Origin: Oceanobacillus sp. HTM 045
GTDB taxonomy: Bacteria > Pseudomonadota > Alphaproteobacteria > Rhodobacterales > Rhodobacteraceae
Assembly: GCA_009733745.1 (NCBI GenBank)
Contig: WNWL01000001.1
Span: 310,001 to 374,000, forward strand
Length of the DNA: 64,000 nt
Reading direction: 5' to 3'
The notes beneath the pieces were generated by a model, which searched no databases, was not told where the DNA came from, and was given only the letters and a program-made list of their open reading frames with translations. Positions 7,612 through 15,166 of this stretch are shown in pieces. How positions within the stretch are numbered: the first letter of the stretch is position 1; each line of letters begins with the position of its first letter. The position numbers were made by a program, and so were the translations under genes.

Positions 7612-8445
7612 ATGGAGACCGAACTCAAGACCGCGACCTATGACGCCAATCTCGACCTGCGCTATGCCGACCGGGCGCCGCAGGACCAGAACGCGATCCT
7701 GTGGCTGACGCTCAAGGTCCATCTCAAGCAGATCAACCCGGAGGGCGGCGCCGAGACCGGCACGCGGCCCGACCACGACAAGAAGCCCCGCAAGATCGTC
7801 AAGTGGACGCCGGGCGAATGGGCGAACTGGACCGAGGCCTACCGCTCCACCGGCGAGAAGTTCTGGGACCGCAACTTCGCCCTCTACAACGACTTCATGC
7901 TGTTCCTGAATAGGCGCGCCGACTGGACCTACCGGGCGCATGTGCTCTGCCGCTTCCGCCTGAAGCTGGTGAAGGAGTCCGAGGCGCATCACCGGATCAA
8001 CGTGGTGAAGCTGGACCCGTCGGAGACCTTCTTCCGCTCGGACTCGGCGAACTACGACAATCTCGACATGAACAGCGAGAAGACCCGCCAGCTCTCCGAC
8101 GGCACTTGGGTCGAGCAGCGCGCCCATATCCACGAGATCGGCCACATCCTCGGCCTGCGCCATGTCGGCTACGGCAAGGCGCACTGCCCGCATGGCAGCA
8201 ATTCCGGCAAGACCATGTGCTACGGCAAGGCCGACAAGGACCGGCTCAACATCATGGGCAACGGCATGGCGCTCTCGAAGGACAACGCGATGCCCTGGCG
8301 GCTCGCCGTCGCCGAGATGACCGGCAAGGGCACGAAGGACGTGAAGGGCGGCCGCGCCTGGCGCCCGGTGGTGCACAAGCGGATCTATCCCGACGGCTGG
8401 CCCGACGGCGACAAGCCGCGGAGCTGGGTGATCCGCGAGCACTGA
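7612..8445 (+). CDS. Leaderless metzincin-like metallopeptidase, paralogue 2
   Basis: This 277-residue protein contains HExxHxxGxxH as H174, E175, H178, G181 and H184, followed by NIMGNG with M215 as a Met-turn candidate. It shares with the protein at 4177 the order of zinc motif, a YGK/YGR segment, the (L/I)MG(Q/N)G turn and an A-x-PW motif, plus weakly similar N-terminal beta segments. It is therefore a diverged paralogue. It has no signal peptide or membrane helix. The start is well set by GGAGG six bases before ATG at 7612. A cluster of cysteines and histidines (HCPHG, TMCYGK) after the zinc site is not present in the first paralogue. Substrate is unknown. Confidence 0.72.
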   Translation: METELKTATYDANLDLRYADRAPQDQNAILWLTLKVHLKQINPEGGAETGTRPDHDKKPRKIVKWTPGEWANWTEAYRSTGEKFWDRNFALYNDFMLFLNRRADWTYRAHVLCRFRLKLVKESEAHHRINVVKLDPSETFFRSDSANYDNLDMNSEKTRQLSDGTWVEQRAHIHEIGHILGLRHVGYGKAHCPHGSNSGKTMCYGKADKDRLNIMGNGMALSKDNAMPWRLAVAEMTGKGTKDVKGGRAWRPVVHKRIYPDGWPDGDKPRSWVIREH

Positions 8446-8533
8446 GGCCCGCCCGGGCCGCGTTCGGACCGCTCTGTAACCGGAAAGTTCTGTAACAACG
8501 TCACCGTCGCCCGCCGGGCGGCGGTGCTACGCG

Positions 8534-8561
8534 CTCCGGTGTCATTCGACCGACACCGGAG
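8534..8561 (+). promoter_or_regulatory. Hairpin overlapping the ribosome binding site of the DsrE-like gene
   Basis: Arms CTCCGGTGTC (8534-8543) and GACACCGGAG (8552-8561) pair perfectly over 10 bp around an 8-base loop. The right arm includes CCGGAG of the Shine-Dalgarno CCGGAGGAAAC that serves ATG 8568. The hairpin would block ribosome access when folded, as in RNA thermometers or protein-controlled translational operators. It could also simply be a DNA operator palindrome. Another GC-rich stem lies just upstream in 8505-8525. Confidence 0.55.
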
Positions 8562-8567
8562 GAAACG

Positions 8568-9005
8568 ATGAAGCGACTGTCCCTGGCCCTTGCCGCCCTG
8601 ATCGGCCTCGCCGCCCCCGTGCCCGCGCTGGCCGATGAGCCGCCCGCGCTCGTAACCGTGCTGACCGCGCCCGAGCCGCAGACCCAGCTCATGGCGATGG
8701 TCCTCTCCATGCAGGCCCGCCAGCAGGGCGCGGCGGTGCATGTCCTGCTCTGCGGCCCCGCCGGCGACATGGCCCTGAAGGATGCGCCCGAAGGCGTCAC
8801 CGCCGGCCAGCCGCCCAAGGGCATGAGCCCGCAGGGCCTGATGACCAGGCTCATGGCCGCCGGCGCGACCGTGGAGGTCTGCGCGATCTACCTCCCCGGC
8901 AAGGGCGCCGGGCCGGAGGTCCTGCTCGACGGCATCGGCCTCGCCAAGCCCCCGGCGATGGCCGCGCGGCTGCTCGCCGAAGACAACCGCATCCTGTCGT
9001 TCTGA
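8568..9005 (+). CDS. Secreted DsrE-family protein
   Basis: This 145-residue protein has a clear Sec signal peptide ending in VPALA-DE at about residue 22. A DsrE/F-like Rossmann domain follows. Motifs seen are the paired segments MVLSMQARQQGAAVHVLLCG and VEVCAIYLPGKG, with two conserved cysteines, and the C-terminal LLAEDNRILSF typical of periplasmic DsrE-like proteins. Cytoplasmic DsrE proteins relay sulfur through a cysteine; periplasmic ones are poorly known. It is followed 17 bases later by a secreted rhodanese-like gene, so the pair looks like a periplasmic sulfur-handling or redox unit, though the second gene is broken. Translation may be controlled by the hairpin that masks its Shine-Dalgarno. 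Confidence 0.8.
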   Translation: MKRLSLALAALIGLAAPVPALADEPPALVTVLTAPEPQTQLMAMVLSMQARQQGAAVHVLLCGPAGDMALKDAPEGVTAGQPPKGMSPQGLMTRLMAAGATVEVCAIYLPGKGAGPEVLLDGIGLAKPPAMAARLLAEDNRILSF

Positions 9006-9022
9006 GGAGGGAGGAAGAAACC

Positions 9023-9634
9023 ATGCGCCCGTTCCGCATTGCCACCCGCCTCGCAACTGCCGCGACCCTCGCCGCCGCGCTGCTCTCTCCCTCCGTCGCA
9101 CCCGCCGCGGCGGAGCCGGAGGACCCGAAGCGCCAGACCTCCTAGCATCTCTACCTCACCGCCACGGAAGCCTTTGACATGAAGATGGCCGGGGGAGACG
9201 GCGTCCTCTTCGTCGATGTCCGCGAGCCGGTCGAGATCATGTTCACCGGCTTCACCGACGTGGTCGATGTCGTGGTCCCCTTCCTGATGGTGAACCCGGC
9301 GAAATGGCACCCCTCCAAACCGGTCCTCGCGATGGAGCCGAACCCGCACTTCGCCGAGGGCGTGCTCGCCGCGCTGGAGGCCCGCGGCCTCGGCCTCGAC
9401 ACGCCCGTCATCCTGATGTGCCGCTCCGGCGGCACCCGCGGCGCGCCTTCCGCCAGGGCGCTCGAAGGCCTCGGGCTGGAGAAGGTCTACGTCGTGGTCG
9501 ACGGCTTCGAGGGTGCGTCCGACAAGGAGCGCGACGGCGGGCCCTGGCGGCTGGTCGACGGCTGGAAGAACTCGGGCCTGCCGTGGTCCTACAACCTGGA
9601 TCCGGAGAAGGTGCCGCTGCGCCCCTTCGAGTGA
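9023..9634 (+). pseudogene. Secreted rhodanese-like protein gene interrupted by an in-frame amber codon
   Basis: From ATG 9023, which has a strong GGAGGGAGGAAG ribosome binding site, the frame encodes a signal peptide ending near VAPAAA-EP. After 40 codons it reaches TAG at 9143-9145, then continues in the same frame to 9634 as a complete rhodanese domain. That domain has FVDVREP, and the active-site loop CRSGGTR with the cysteine at codon 133. A single C-to-T change from CAG (Gln) would explain the stop. The second half is otherwise intact, with no frameshift, so the lesion is recent, a sequencing error, or read through. An internal ATG at 9179 could still give a 151-residue cytoplasmic rhodanese without its signal. 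Confidence 0.78.
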
Positions 9635-9788
9635 GCCGGGCCGCTCTCCGGCATCGGGCCTGAACCGGGCCCGAATCCCGGCCCCGAAACATGCCCGGGC
9701 CTGCGACAACTCGCCGCAGGCCCGGCGCGCAACGCCGTTCCGGCTTTCCGCCGACCAGCGCGCGGAGGCACCCCCTCCCGGCAGGTGC

Positions 9789-9846
9789 CGAAAACCCCGT
9801 TTCACCGCTGGCGGTGACATGCGGCTCCTTTCGTGCCGCAGTGACA
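9789..9846 (+). repeat. Dispersed repeat family C, copy 1, within a 460-base gene-free gap
   Basis: The segment matches the reverse complement of about 19437-19497. Shared blocks are CGAAAAC, TTTCACC, CTGGCGGTGA, GCGGCTCCTTTCG and GTGAC. It contains a small hairpin, TCACCG/CGGTGA around CTGG. The rest of the gap 9635-10093 holds no convincing gene. Downstream of the repeat there are several TGACA/TGTCA boxes, including the palindrome TGACACCTGTCA near 9859-9870. Confidence 0.6.
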
Positions 9847-10093
9847 ATCTGGACCCCCTGACACCTGTCAATCCCCGCGCGACAGCCGGTGACTTCCCTT
9901 CCGCGACGATTGTCACCCGCGGACACCCGCCTGGTTGCATCCCGGATCACATCCCGGAACACGCGGCGGGGTTGCGCGTTTCTCCCCCGAGCCGGGAGGG
10001 CTGACCGCCTCCGGCCCGCACCGGCCGAGACCCCCGCGCCGGGGCACGAAGAACACGGACCCCCTGGACGACCCCGATAGGAGGAATGCAGAG

Positions 10094-10522
10094 ATGACCA
10101 ACAGCATCGACCGTATCAACGAACTCGTCGCCGTCCTTCGGGAAGGCGAGAACTTCTACCGCGACAGCGCCTCCAAGGTGCAGCAGGACCGCCTCAGGAC
10201 GATGTTCACCAACATCGCCGACGAGCGCCACCGTGCCGCGCTGGAGCTGGAGCCCTTCGTCCGCGAGGCGGGCGAGGACGTCAGCAAGGGCGATTTCTTC
10301 GAGGTCGCGCGCAAGTTCTACTCGGACGTGGTCGGCTACATCGCCGACGACAACGACACCATGATCGCCCAGCTCGAGGAGCACGAGGACCGCACCCTCG
10401 AGATGCTGGACGACGCGATCGAGAAGTCGCTCGGCACCGAGGCGGAGCACGTCCTCCGCAAGAACCGGGCGATCTTCCAGATCACCCACGACCGGATGAA
10501 GGCGCTGAAGGAAGCCGCCTGA
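10094..10522 (+). CDS. PA2169-family four-helix-bundle protein
   Basis: This 142-residue, almost fully helical acidic protein matches the PA2169/DUF2383 family of ferritin-like four-helix bundles. It begins IDRINELVAVLREGENFYRDSA and has two repeated helical halves. Family members lack firm function; some appear in stress regulons. No full di-iron ExxH pair set is evident, although ERHRAALELEPF and EEHEDRTLEMLDDAIE resemble ferritin-like helices. The start is set by AGGAGG 10 bases before ATG 10094. It has a long upstream region with repeat family C and TGTCA boxes that may be regulatory. It appears monocistronic. Confidence 0.8.
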   Translation: MTNSIDRINELVAVLREGENFYRDSASKVQQDRLRTMFTNIADERHRAALELEPFVREAGEDVSKGDFFEVARKFYSDVVGYIADDNDTMIAQLEEHEDRTLEMLDDAIEKSLGTEAEHVLRKNRAIFQITHDRMKALKEAA

Positions 10523-10624
10523 CCCGGCATATCCGGGCCTCCTGACCCGGAAAAACGACGCCCGCGCCGCCCGGAAGTCGCAATTCGGCCTGCGGGCGGC
10601 GCACGCGCGCACTATCTAGGGCCC

Positions 10625-11263
10625 ATGCGGGTCGACGACATCAAGCTGACGGAAGAGGGGCTGGAAGCCGGCGGGGCAGGGCGCGTACTGCTGCTCGCCT
10701 GCGGCGCGCTGGCCCGCGAGATCCTGGCGCTGATCCGCGCCAACGGCTGGTCGCATCTCGACCTGCACTGCCTGCCCGCCAAGCTGCACCTCTACCCCGA
10801 GAAGATCCCCGACGCCGTGCGCGAGAAGGTGCTGGAGGCCCGCGCGCAGGGCTATGACAGCATCTACGTCGTCTATGCCGACTGCGGCACCGGCGGCATG
10901 CTCGACCGCGCCTGCGAGGAACTCGGCGTCGAGCGCATCGCCGGGCCGCACTGCTACAGCTTCTTCGACGGCAACGAGGCGTTCGAGGCCCGCGGCGAGG
11001 TCACGTCCTTCTTCCTCACCGACTTTCTCGTGAAGCAGTTCGAGGCCTTCGTCTGGAAGCCGATGGGATTCGACCGGCACCCGGAGCTGCTGGAGATGAT
11101 GTTCGGCAACTACGAGACGCTGGTCTATCTCGCCCAGACCGACGACCCGGCGATCGAGGCCAAGGCGCGCGTCTGCGCCGAGCGGCTGGGCCTGAAATAC
11201 GAGATGCGGCGCACCGGCTACGGCGACCTCACCGGCTTTCTCGCGGGCGCCGCCCGCGCCTGA
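10625..11263 (+). CDS. DUF1638 protein
   Basis: This 212-residue protein matches DUF1638. Features are VLLLACGALAREILALI at the N-terminus, the LDLHCLPAKLHLYPEKIP stretch, and VVYADCGTGGMLD, with conserved Cys, His and Asp residues that look like metal or cofactor ligands. GPHCYSFFDG comes later. Family members occur near corrinoid-dependent methyltransferases in methanogens and Rhodobacterales, so a role in corrinoid methyl transfer is likely, but no activity is established. In this window the corrinoid protein (6688) and homocysteine methyltransferase (1367) lie within 10 kb. It is preceded by about 100 bases without another gene. Confidence 0.85.
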   Translation: MRVDDIKLTEEGLEAGGAGRVLLLACGALAREILALIRANGWSHLDLHCLPAKLHLYPEKIPDAVREKVLEARAQGYDSIYVVYADCGTGGMLDRACEELGVERIAGPHCYSFFDGNEAFEARGEVTSFFLTDFLVKQFEAFVWKPMGFDRHPELLEMMFGNYETLVYLAQTDDPAIEAKARVCAERLGLKYEMRRTGYGDLTGFLAGAARA

Positions 11264-11416
11264 AGGCACGTTTCCGCCGCGCCGGATGTGGCCTGACGCA
11301 CAGTTTCGCGGGACGATCTGTTATATTCCGGGTCAGGTGCGGTGATCCGTGGCGGTGCAATTTCATCGCCTGTGGCCGCCGTCTCCTCATGGAAGGATTG
11401 TTCGGGGAGCATTTCG

Positions 11417-11851
11417 ATGAAGAAGATTTTCACCGCCTTCGCCCGGCTCGCGGGCGCCGCGGCACTTGCAGTCTGTGCCGGAACGGGAAGCGCCTCCGCG
11501 CAGGTCAAGCAGCACCTTTTGTTGTGCGATCTCAACGGGATGCAGGCGCAGATGCTGCTGAACCTCGAATACGTCGCCACCAGCGGCGTGGTCGGCGATC
11601 CCGGCTCCATCCCGGGTATCGGGGTGATCGGCACGGGCCAGTACCGGGTCTATACCTCCGGCGAGGTACGCAGCCCGAGCGGCTACTACGTCTTCACCGG
11701 CGAGGGGCAGTATGCCGAGTTCACCGACATGGTGAGCTACGACCGGTTCAAGGTGCAGTTCGTCGACCAGCGGGGCGGTCTTCTGCTGATCATCAACCCG
11801 TTCGTCGAGCGGTCGCGGCAGGGCCATCACTTCTGCCAGTACGTCCGCTAA
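11417..11851 (+). CDS. Secreted protein of unknown function
   Basis: The 144-residue product starts with MKKIFTAFARLAG and has a signal peptide with a good cleavage site, SASA-QV, near residue 28. The mature part (about 115 residues) is beta-rich and has two cysteines, in LLLCDLN near its start and HHFCQYVR at its end, which could form one disulfide in the periplasm. I do not recognise the family. ATG 11417 is preceded by GGGGAGC. A possible -10 element TTATAT lies near 11323. A strong hairpin follows between this gene and the convergent PAS gene. Confidence 0.7.
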   Translation: MKKIFTAFARLAGAAALAVCAGTGSASAQVKQHLLLCDLNGMQAQMLLNLEYVATSGVVGDPGSIPGIGVIGTGQYRVYTSGEVRSPSGYYVFTGEGQYAEFTDMVSYDRFKVQFVDQRGGLLLIINPFVERSRQGHHFCQYVR

Positions 11852-11903
11852 GCGGCGCAAGCCCCTGATTTCAGGGAGAGATATGCGCTGATGGTGCCTG
11901 GGT

Positions 11904-11939
11904 TCCGGGAGTGACGTTCCGTTCTGGAACGCTCCCGGA
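11904..11939. terminator. Extended hairpin between convergent genes (probable bidirectional terminator)
   Basis: TCCGGGAG (11904-11911) pairs with CTCCCGGA (11932-11939), and inside it CGTTCC (11915-11920) pairs with GGAACG (11926-11931). This leaves a three-base bulge and a five-base loop. There is no T-run, so intrinsic termination may be weak in either direction. Confidence 0.6.
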
Positions 11940-11965
11940 TGGCGCCGTCCCGGTTCGCGGGAGGG

Positions 11966-12757
11966 TCAGTCCTTGACGAGGCGCAGGTGCGGCTTGCGGG
12001 CCGGCTTGCGGTCCTCGTCGTCGGCCGTGCCCCCGGGCGTGCCGGTGCGGCCGCCCTCGATGGTGCGGAGCTGGCTTTCCATCGTCACCGCCGGTTCGGC
12101 GGCGATGCTGTCGCGCTTGTGCTGGAACGGCGCGTCGGGCTCGCCGAAGCCGGTCAGCGGCATCGGGCCGTCATTGGTGGCGTCGCGCGCGGAGACCGGC
12201 GCGAGGCTCATCTCCTCGATGGCGAAGCGCAGCGGCTGGTCCGCCTCGGTGACCGGGAAGCCCGAGATCTGGCGCAGCGAGCCCAGCAGGCGGTCGGTCT
12301 GGCCGAAATCGGAGCGCAGCGGCAGCAGCAGCATTTCCCAGCGCGTCTCCGGCCGGCCCTCGCGGCGCGCGACGAGGCGCAGGTAGCCGATGCCGGGCTC
12401 CTGCAGCACCTCCTCGATCAGCGCCGAGAGCTGGTCGCGGGCGTTGAGCTGCATGACGGAGCGGATCGACATGCCCCGCATTTCCATGCCGAACCGCTCG
12501 CACAGGCCGGTGCCGGCAAGGCGGAAGCGCACGTTGCCGCGGCCGAGATCCTCCAGGATGAACAGGTCGCGCGGGTCGCAGCCCATGTCGCGCGGGTCGA
12601 CCTCGGCACGGTAGGGAGTGGCGCGCTCGGCCCGCAGGGCCTCCCAGTACCGGTAAAGCGCACGGGTGTCCGCATGGACCATGTGGGCCCCGGGCCCGTC
12701 ACCACTCTGTACCATCTTGATACGGTCGCCTTCGTCGCCGCCGAATTCCTGTGCCAT
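11966..12757 (-). CDS. PAS-domain protein (PAS_5/DUF1457 type)
   Basis: This 263-residue cytoplasmic protein carries a PAS_5-type domain from about residue 30 to 165. Typical segments are YRYWEALRAERATPYRAEVDP, RDLFILEDLGRGNVRFRLAGTGLCERFG and MEMRGMSIRSVM. These single-PAS proteins are common in Rhodobacterales and Rhizobiales, where their roles are largely unknown. No kinase, cyclase or DNA-binding domain follows. The C-terminal 60 residues are low-complexity and charged. The start is the ATG at 12757. It is divergent from gmk across about 160 bases. Confidence 0.85.
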   Translation of the reverse strand: MAQEFGGDEGDRIKMVQSGDGPGAHMVHADTRALYRYWEALRAERATPYRAEVDPRDMGCDPRDLFILEDLGRGNVRFRLAGTGLCERFGMEMRGMSIRSVMQLNARDQLSALIEEVLQEPGIGYLRLVARREGRPETRWEMLLLPLRSDFGQTDRLLGSLRQISGFPVTEADQPLRFAIEEMSLAPVSARDATNDGPMPLTGFGEPDAPFQHKRDSIAAEPAVTMESQLRTIEGGRTGTPGGTADDEDRKPARKPHLRLVKD

Positions 12758-12917
12758 GGTCGTACCTCTTTAACAGTTTTCCCACAAACCCGCTACGGGC
12801 CATCCTTCCTGCGGTCATTTCTGCAATGCCTGTGCCAGTTTTGATGCCGTCGGTGCGATTCGGGGTTGCGGGTATTCGGGTCGGCTTGACTCGCCGGGCG
12901 AGAGAGGCTTTGAGCGC

Positions 12918-13601
12918 ATGATGCATCCCGATCCCAATCTCATGACCTCGCGCCGCGGGCTGATGCTGGTCCTGTCCTCGCCGTCCGGAGCGGGGAAATC
13001 GACGATCTCGCGCCGCCTGCTCGCGGAGGACGAGGCGTTGACGATGTCGGTCTCGGCAACCACGCGGCCCGCGCGCCCGGGCGAGATCGAGGGAAGGGAT
13101 TATTACTTCGTCGGGCAGGACCGTTTCGCGAAAATGGTAGCAGCGGACGAGATGCTCGAGCACGCAACGGTCTTCGGGAACAGTTATGGTACCCCGCGCC
13201 AGCCGGTCGAGGAGGCGCTTGCCGGGGGTTTCGACGTGCTGTTCGACGTGGACTGGCAGGGCACGCAGCAGCTCCGCAACTCGCGCCTTGGCGACGCGCT
13301 GGTCTCGGTCTTCATCCTGCCGCCCTCGATCGCCGAGTTGGAGCGGCGCCTGCGCGACCGCGCGCAAGACAGCGAGGAAGTGGTGCGCCGGCGCATGTCC
13401 AAGGCGCGCGACGAGATCAGCCACTGGGCCGAGTACGACTACGTCTTGGTGAACGCCGATCTCGACCTCTGCACGAAGCGGGTGCGCGCGATCATCGAGG
13501 TGGAACGCCTGCGCCGCAGGCGGCAGAGCGCGCTGGTGGATTTCGTCGGAAGCCTCAACAGGGAATTCGACGCCTTGCAGGCCACAGAACGGGAGAGCTG
13601 A
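12918..13601 (+). CDS. gmk: Guanylate kinase
   Basis: This 227-residue protein converts GMP to GDP with ATP in the cytoplasm. The P-loop is SSPSGAGKST, with the GAGKS core at residues 24-28. The GMP-binding SVSATTRPARPGE stretch, the YYFV segment and the FDVDWQG motif are all present. Starts at 12918, 12921 or 12942 are possible. The first pair is preferred because GAGAGG lies at a fair distance upstream, while 12942 has none. The stop codon is immediately followed by the ATG of the carbonic-anhydrase-like gene, so the two are translationally coupled. The divergent PAS gene shares the upstream region. Confidence 0.96.
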   Translation: MMHPDPNLMTSRRGLMLVLSSPSGAGKSTISRRLLAEDEALTMSVSATTRPARPGEIEGRDYYFVGQDRFAKMVAADEMLEHATVFGNSYGTPRQPVEEALAGGFDVLFDVDWQGTQQLRNSRLGDALVSVFILPPSIAELERRLRDRAQDSEEVVRRRMSKARDEISHWAEYDYVLVNADLDLCTKRVRAIIEVERLRRRRQSALVDFVGSLNREFDALQATERES

Positions 13602-14144
13602 ATGCCGGGTGGGGGGATCTACGCGCTGGACGGTGTTGCGCCGAGTTTGCCGGGGGTGGGGAAGTTCCTTGTTGCGCCGGGGGCCCGGGTGATCGGGGAT
13701 GTCACCCTGGGGGAGGATGTCGGGATCTGGTTCAACGCCGTTCTCCGGGGGGACAGTGACCCGATCCGGATCGGGGCGGGGACAAATGTCCAGGACGGAT
13801 GTGTCTTCCACACCGACCCGGGGTTCCCGTTGTCACTCGGGGAAAATGTCACGGTCGGGCACAAGGCGCTGCTGCATGGCTGCACGGTGGGCGACGGCAC
13901 GCTGATCGGCATGGGGGCGGTGGTCCTCAACGGCGCGCGCATCGGCAAGGGCTGCCTGATCGGCGCCAACGCCCTGATCACCGAGGGCAAGGAGATCCCG
14001 GACCGGTCGATGGTGCTGGGCCAGCCGGGCAAGGTCGTGCGCGAGCTCGACGACGCCACGGTGGAGTCGCTGAAGGAGACGGCGGCGCGCTACCGCGAGC
14101 GTTACCGGCAATACCTCGCCGGGCTGACGGAAGTCGAAGCCTGA
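13602..14144 (+). CDS. Gamma-class carbonic anhydrase-like (left-handed beta-helix) protein
   Basis: This 180-residue hexapeptide-repeat protein has the gamma-carbonic-anhydrase zinc ligands H70 (VFHTD), H87 and H92 ([10 protein letters not shown]). The left-handed beta-helix spans about residues 25-140 and a helical tail ends the chain. Activity in this subfamily is variable, so carbonic anhydrase is the family name rather than a proven reaction. It starts directly after the gmk stop. Codon use breaks sharply inside the gene: of 17 glycine codons up to residue 86, fourteen are GGG and none GGC, whereas afterwards GGC dominates as in the neighbours. The cause is unknown. Confidence 0.9.
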   Translation: MPGGGIYALDGVAPSLPGVGKFLVAPGARVIGDVTLGEDVGIWFNAVLRGDSDPIRIGAGTNVQDGCVFHTDPGFPLSLGENVTVGHKALLHGCTVGDGTLIGMGAVVLNGARIGKGCLIGANALITEGKEIPDRSMVLGQPGKVVRELDDATVESLKETAARYRERYRQYLAGLTEVEA

Positions 14145-14190
14145 CACCCCACGCGGGCGGGGGGCGGCTCCGCCGCGAAAACCCCCGATT

Positions 14191-14805
14191 TCAGAGCCTG
14201 CGCGCCTCGATCCGCATGCCGTTGGCGCCGCGGCTGTTCTGCAGCCGCAGGCCGGCTTCCTCGGCCCAGGGCATCAGCAGCGAGAACTCGACATCGCGCG
14301 CGGCGACTTCCTCCGCCGGGGTGCCGCCATCCATCAGCGTGCTCTGGGCCTCGCTCAGGCTGAGCCGGTCGGACTCCGCGGCGACGCCGAGCGTGTCGCC
14401 CCCGGAGCGCACGACGATGACATTGCCGCCAAGCTGCGTCGCGCTCCGCGCGCAGAGCACCATGACGGCGAGCAGCCGCGCGACGGTGCGGGGCATGTCG
14501 CCCTCGTCCAGCCCGCTCCACTGCCACTGCGTCTTGCCGCTCTCGACCACGGCCGACGCCTGGTCGCGGAAACTGCTGCAGCCGATGGTGCTCTCGCCAT
14601 CGGCGGCGCCGAAGGCGATGCGGTAGAACTTCAGCAGGTCGGTCGCGCGGTCCGAGCTCTGCTTGATCAGGCTCATCTCCTCCTCGAGCCCGGCGGGAAC
14701 GATCTCCGCGAGCAGGTCGAGACCATTGCTGATCGCGCCGACCGGGCTGACCAGGTCGTGACAGATTCGGGAGCCCAGCAAGGCCGAGAGATCGTGACGG
14801 TTCAT
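14191..14805 (-). CDS. chpT: Histidine phosphotransferase ChpT
   Basis: This 204-residue protein has the ChpT dimerisation/phosphotransfer helix, SRICHDLVSPVGAISNGLDLL, whose H16 is the phosphorylated histidine. A degenerate HATPase-like domain without ATP-binding motifs follows. ChpT relays phosphate from CckA to CtrA and CpdR, controlling the cell cycle in Caulobacter and motility or gene transfer in Rhodobacterales. Start is ATG 14805. The divergent partner is a DUF3553 gene. The 59-base gap between them contains TTAAC elements, including TTAACAAAGGATTGT (14835-14849), which resembles a half-degenerate CtrA box (TTAA-N7-TTAA). Feedback by CtrA is therefore possible. Confidence 0.9.
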   Translation of the reverse strand: MNRHDLSALLGSRICHDLVSPVGAISNGLDLLAEIVPAGLEEEMSLIKQSSDRATDLLKFYRIAFGAADGESTIGCSSFRDQASAVVESGKTQWQWSGLDEGDMPRTVARLLAVMVLCARSATQLGGNVIVVRSGGDTLGVAAESDRLSLSEAQSTLMDGGTPAEEVAARDVEFSLLMPWAEEAGLRLQNSRGANGMRIEARRL

Positions 14806-14864
14806 GGGGACATTCTGTCTTCTGCAGATTGAGGTTAACAAAGGATTGTGGAAAATGGTTAACG

Positions 14865-15044
14865 ATGAGTGACTTCGTAACGATAGGTTCCATCGTCCGG
14901 AACCCTGCTGCGCCGGAATGGGGGCTGGGACAGGTCCAGTCCATCGCGGCGGGGCGCGTGACGGTAAATTTCGAGCATGCCGGGAAGCTGGTCCTCGCAG
15001 AGAATGCCGTGCCGCTCGAGATGGTCGACCCCGAACCGGAGTGA
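14865..15044 (+). CDS. DUF3553 small protein
   Basis: This 59-residue protein matches DUF3553, a small beta-rich (SH3/CarD-like) domain. It has the core PEWGLGQVQSIAAGRVTVNF and FEHAGKLVL. Related domains sit at the ends of UvrD/PcrA helicases and in small DNA-binding proteins, so nucleic-acid or polymerase contact is possible but not shown. The start ATG 14865 follows the low-GC divergent promoter shared with chpT. It has no strong Shine-Dalgarno. Confidence 0.82.
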   Translation: MSDFVTIGSIVRNPAAPEWGLGQVQSIAAGRVTVNFEHAGKLVLAENAVPLEMVDPEPE

Positions 15045-15166
15045 GCCGCTGGTGGCTGTCATGCGGCTGTCGCATCGATATTGCGCTCCGGGCGGCAAGT
15101 CCCTAAGTTCGCCGCGCGCTCCGCGGAGAACGGAGCGGGACAAATCGGCGAGGGGGCCGGATCCGG

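Noticed and set aside
9143-9145. Amber codon read as pyrrolysine or selenocysteine-like recoding
   Set aside because: No pyl genes or recoding structure are seen; a point mutation or sequencing error is the simpler explanation.
12699-13811. 370-codon minus-strand frame covering gmk and the carbonic-anhydrase gene
   Set aside because: Antisense to two well-supported genes and without family features.
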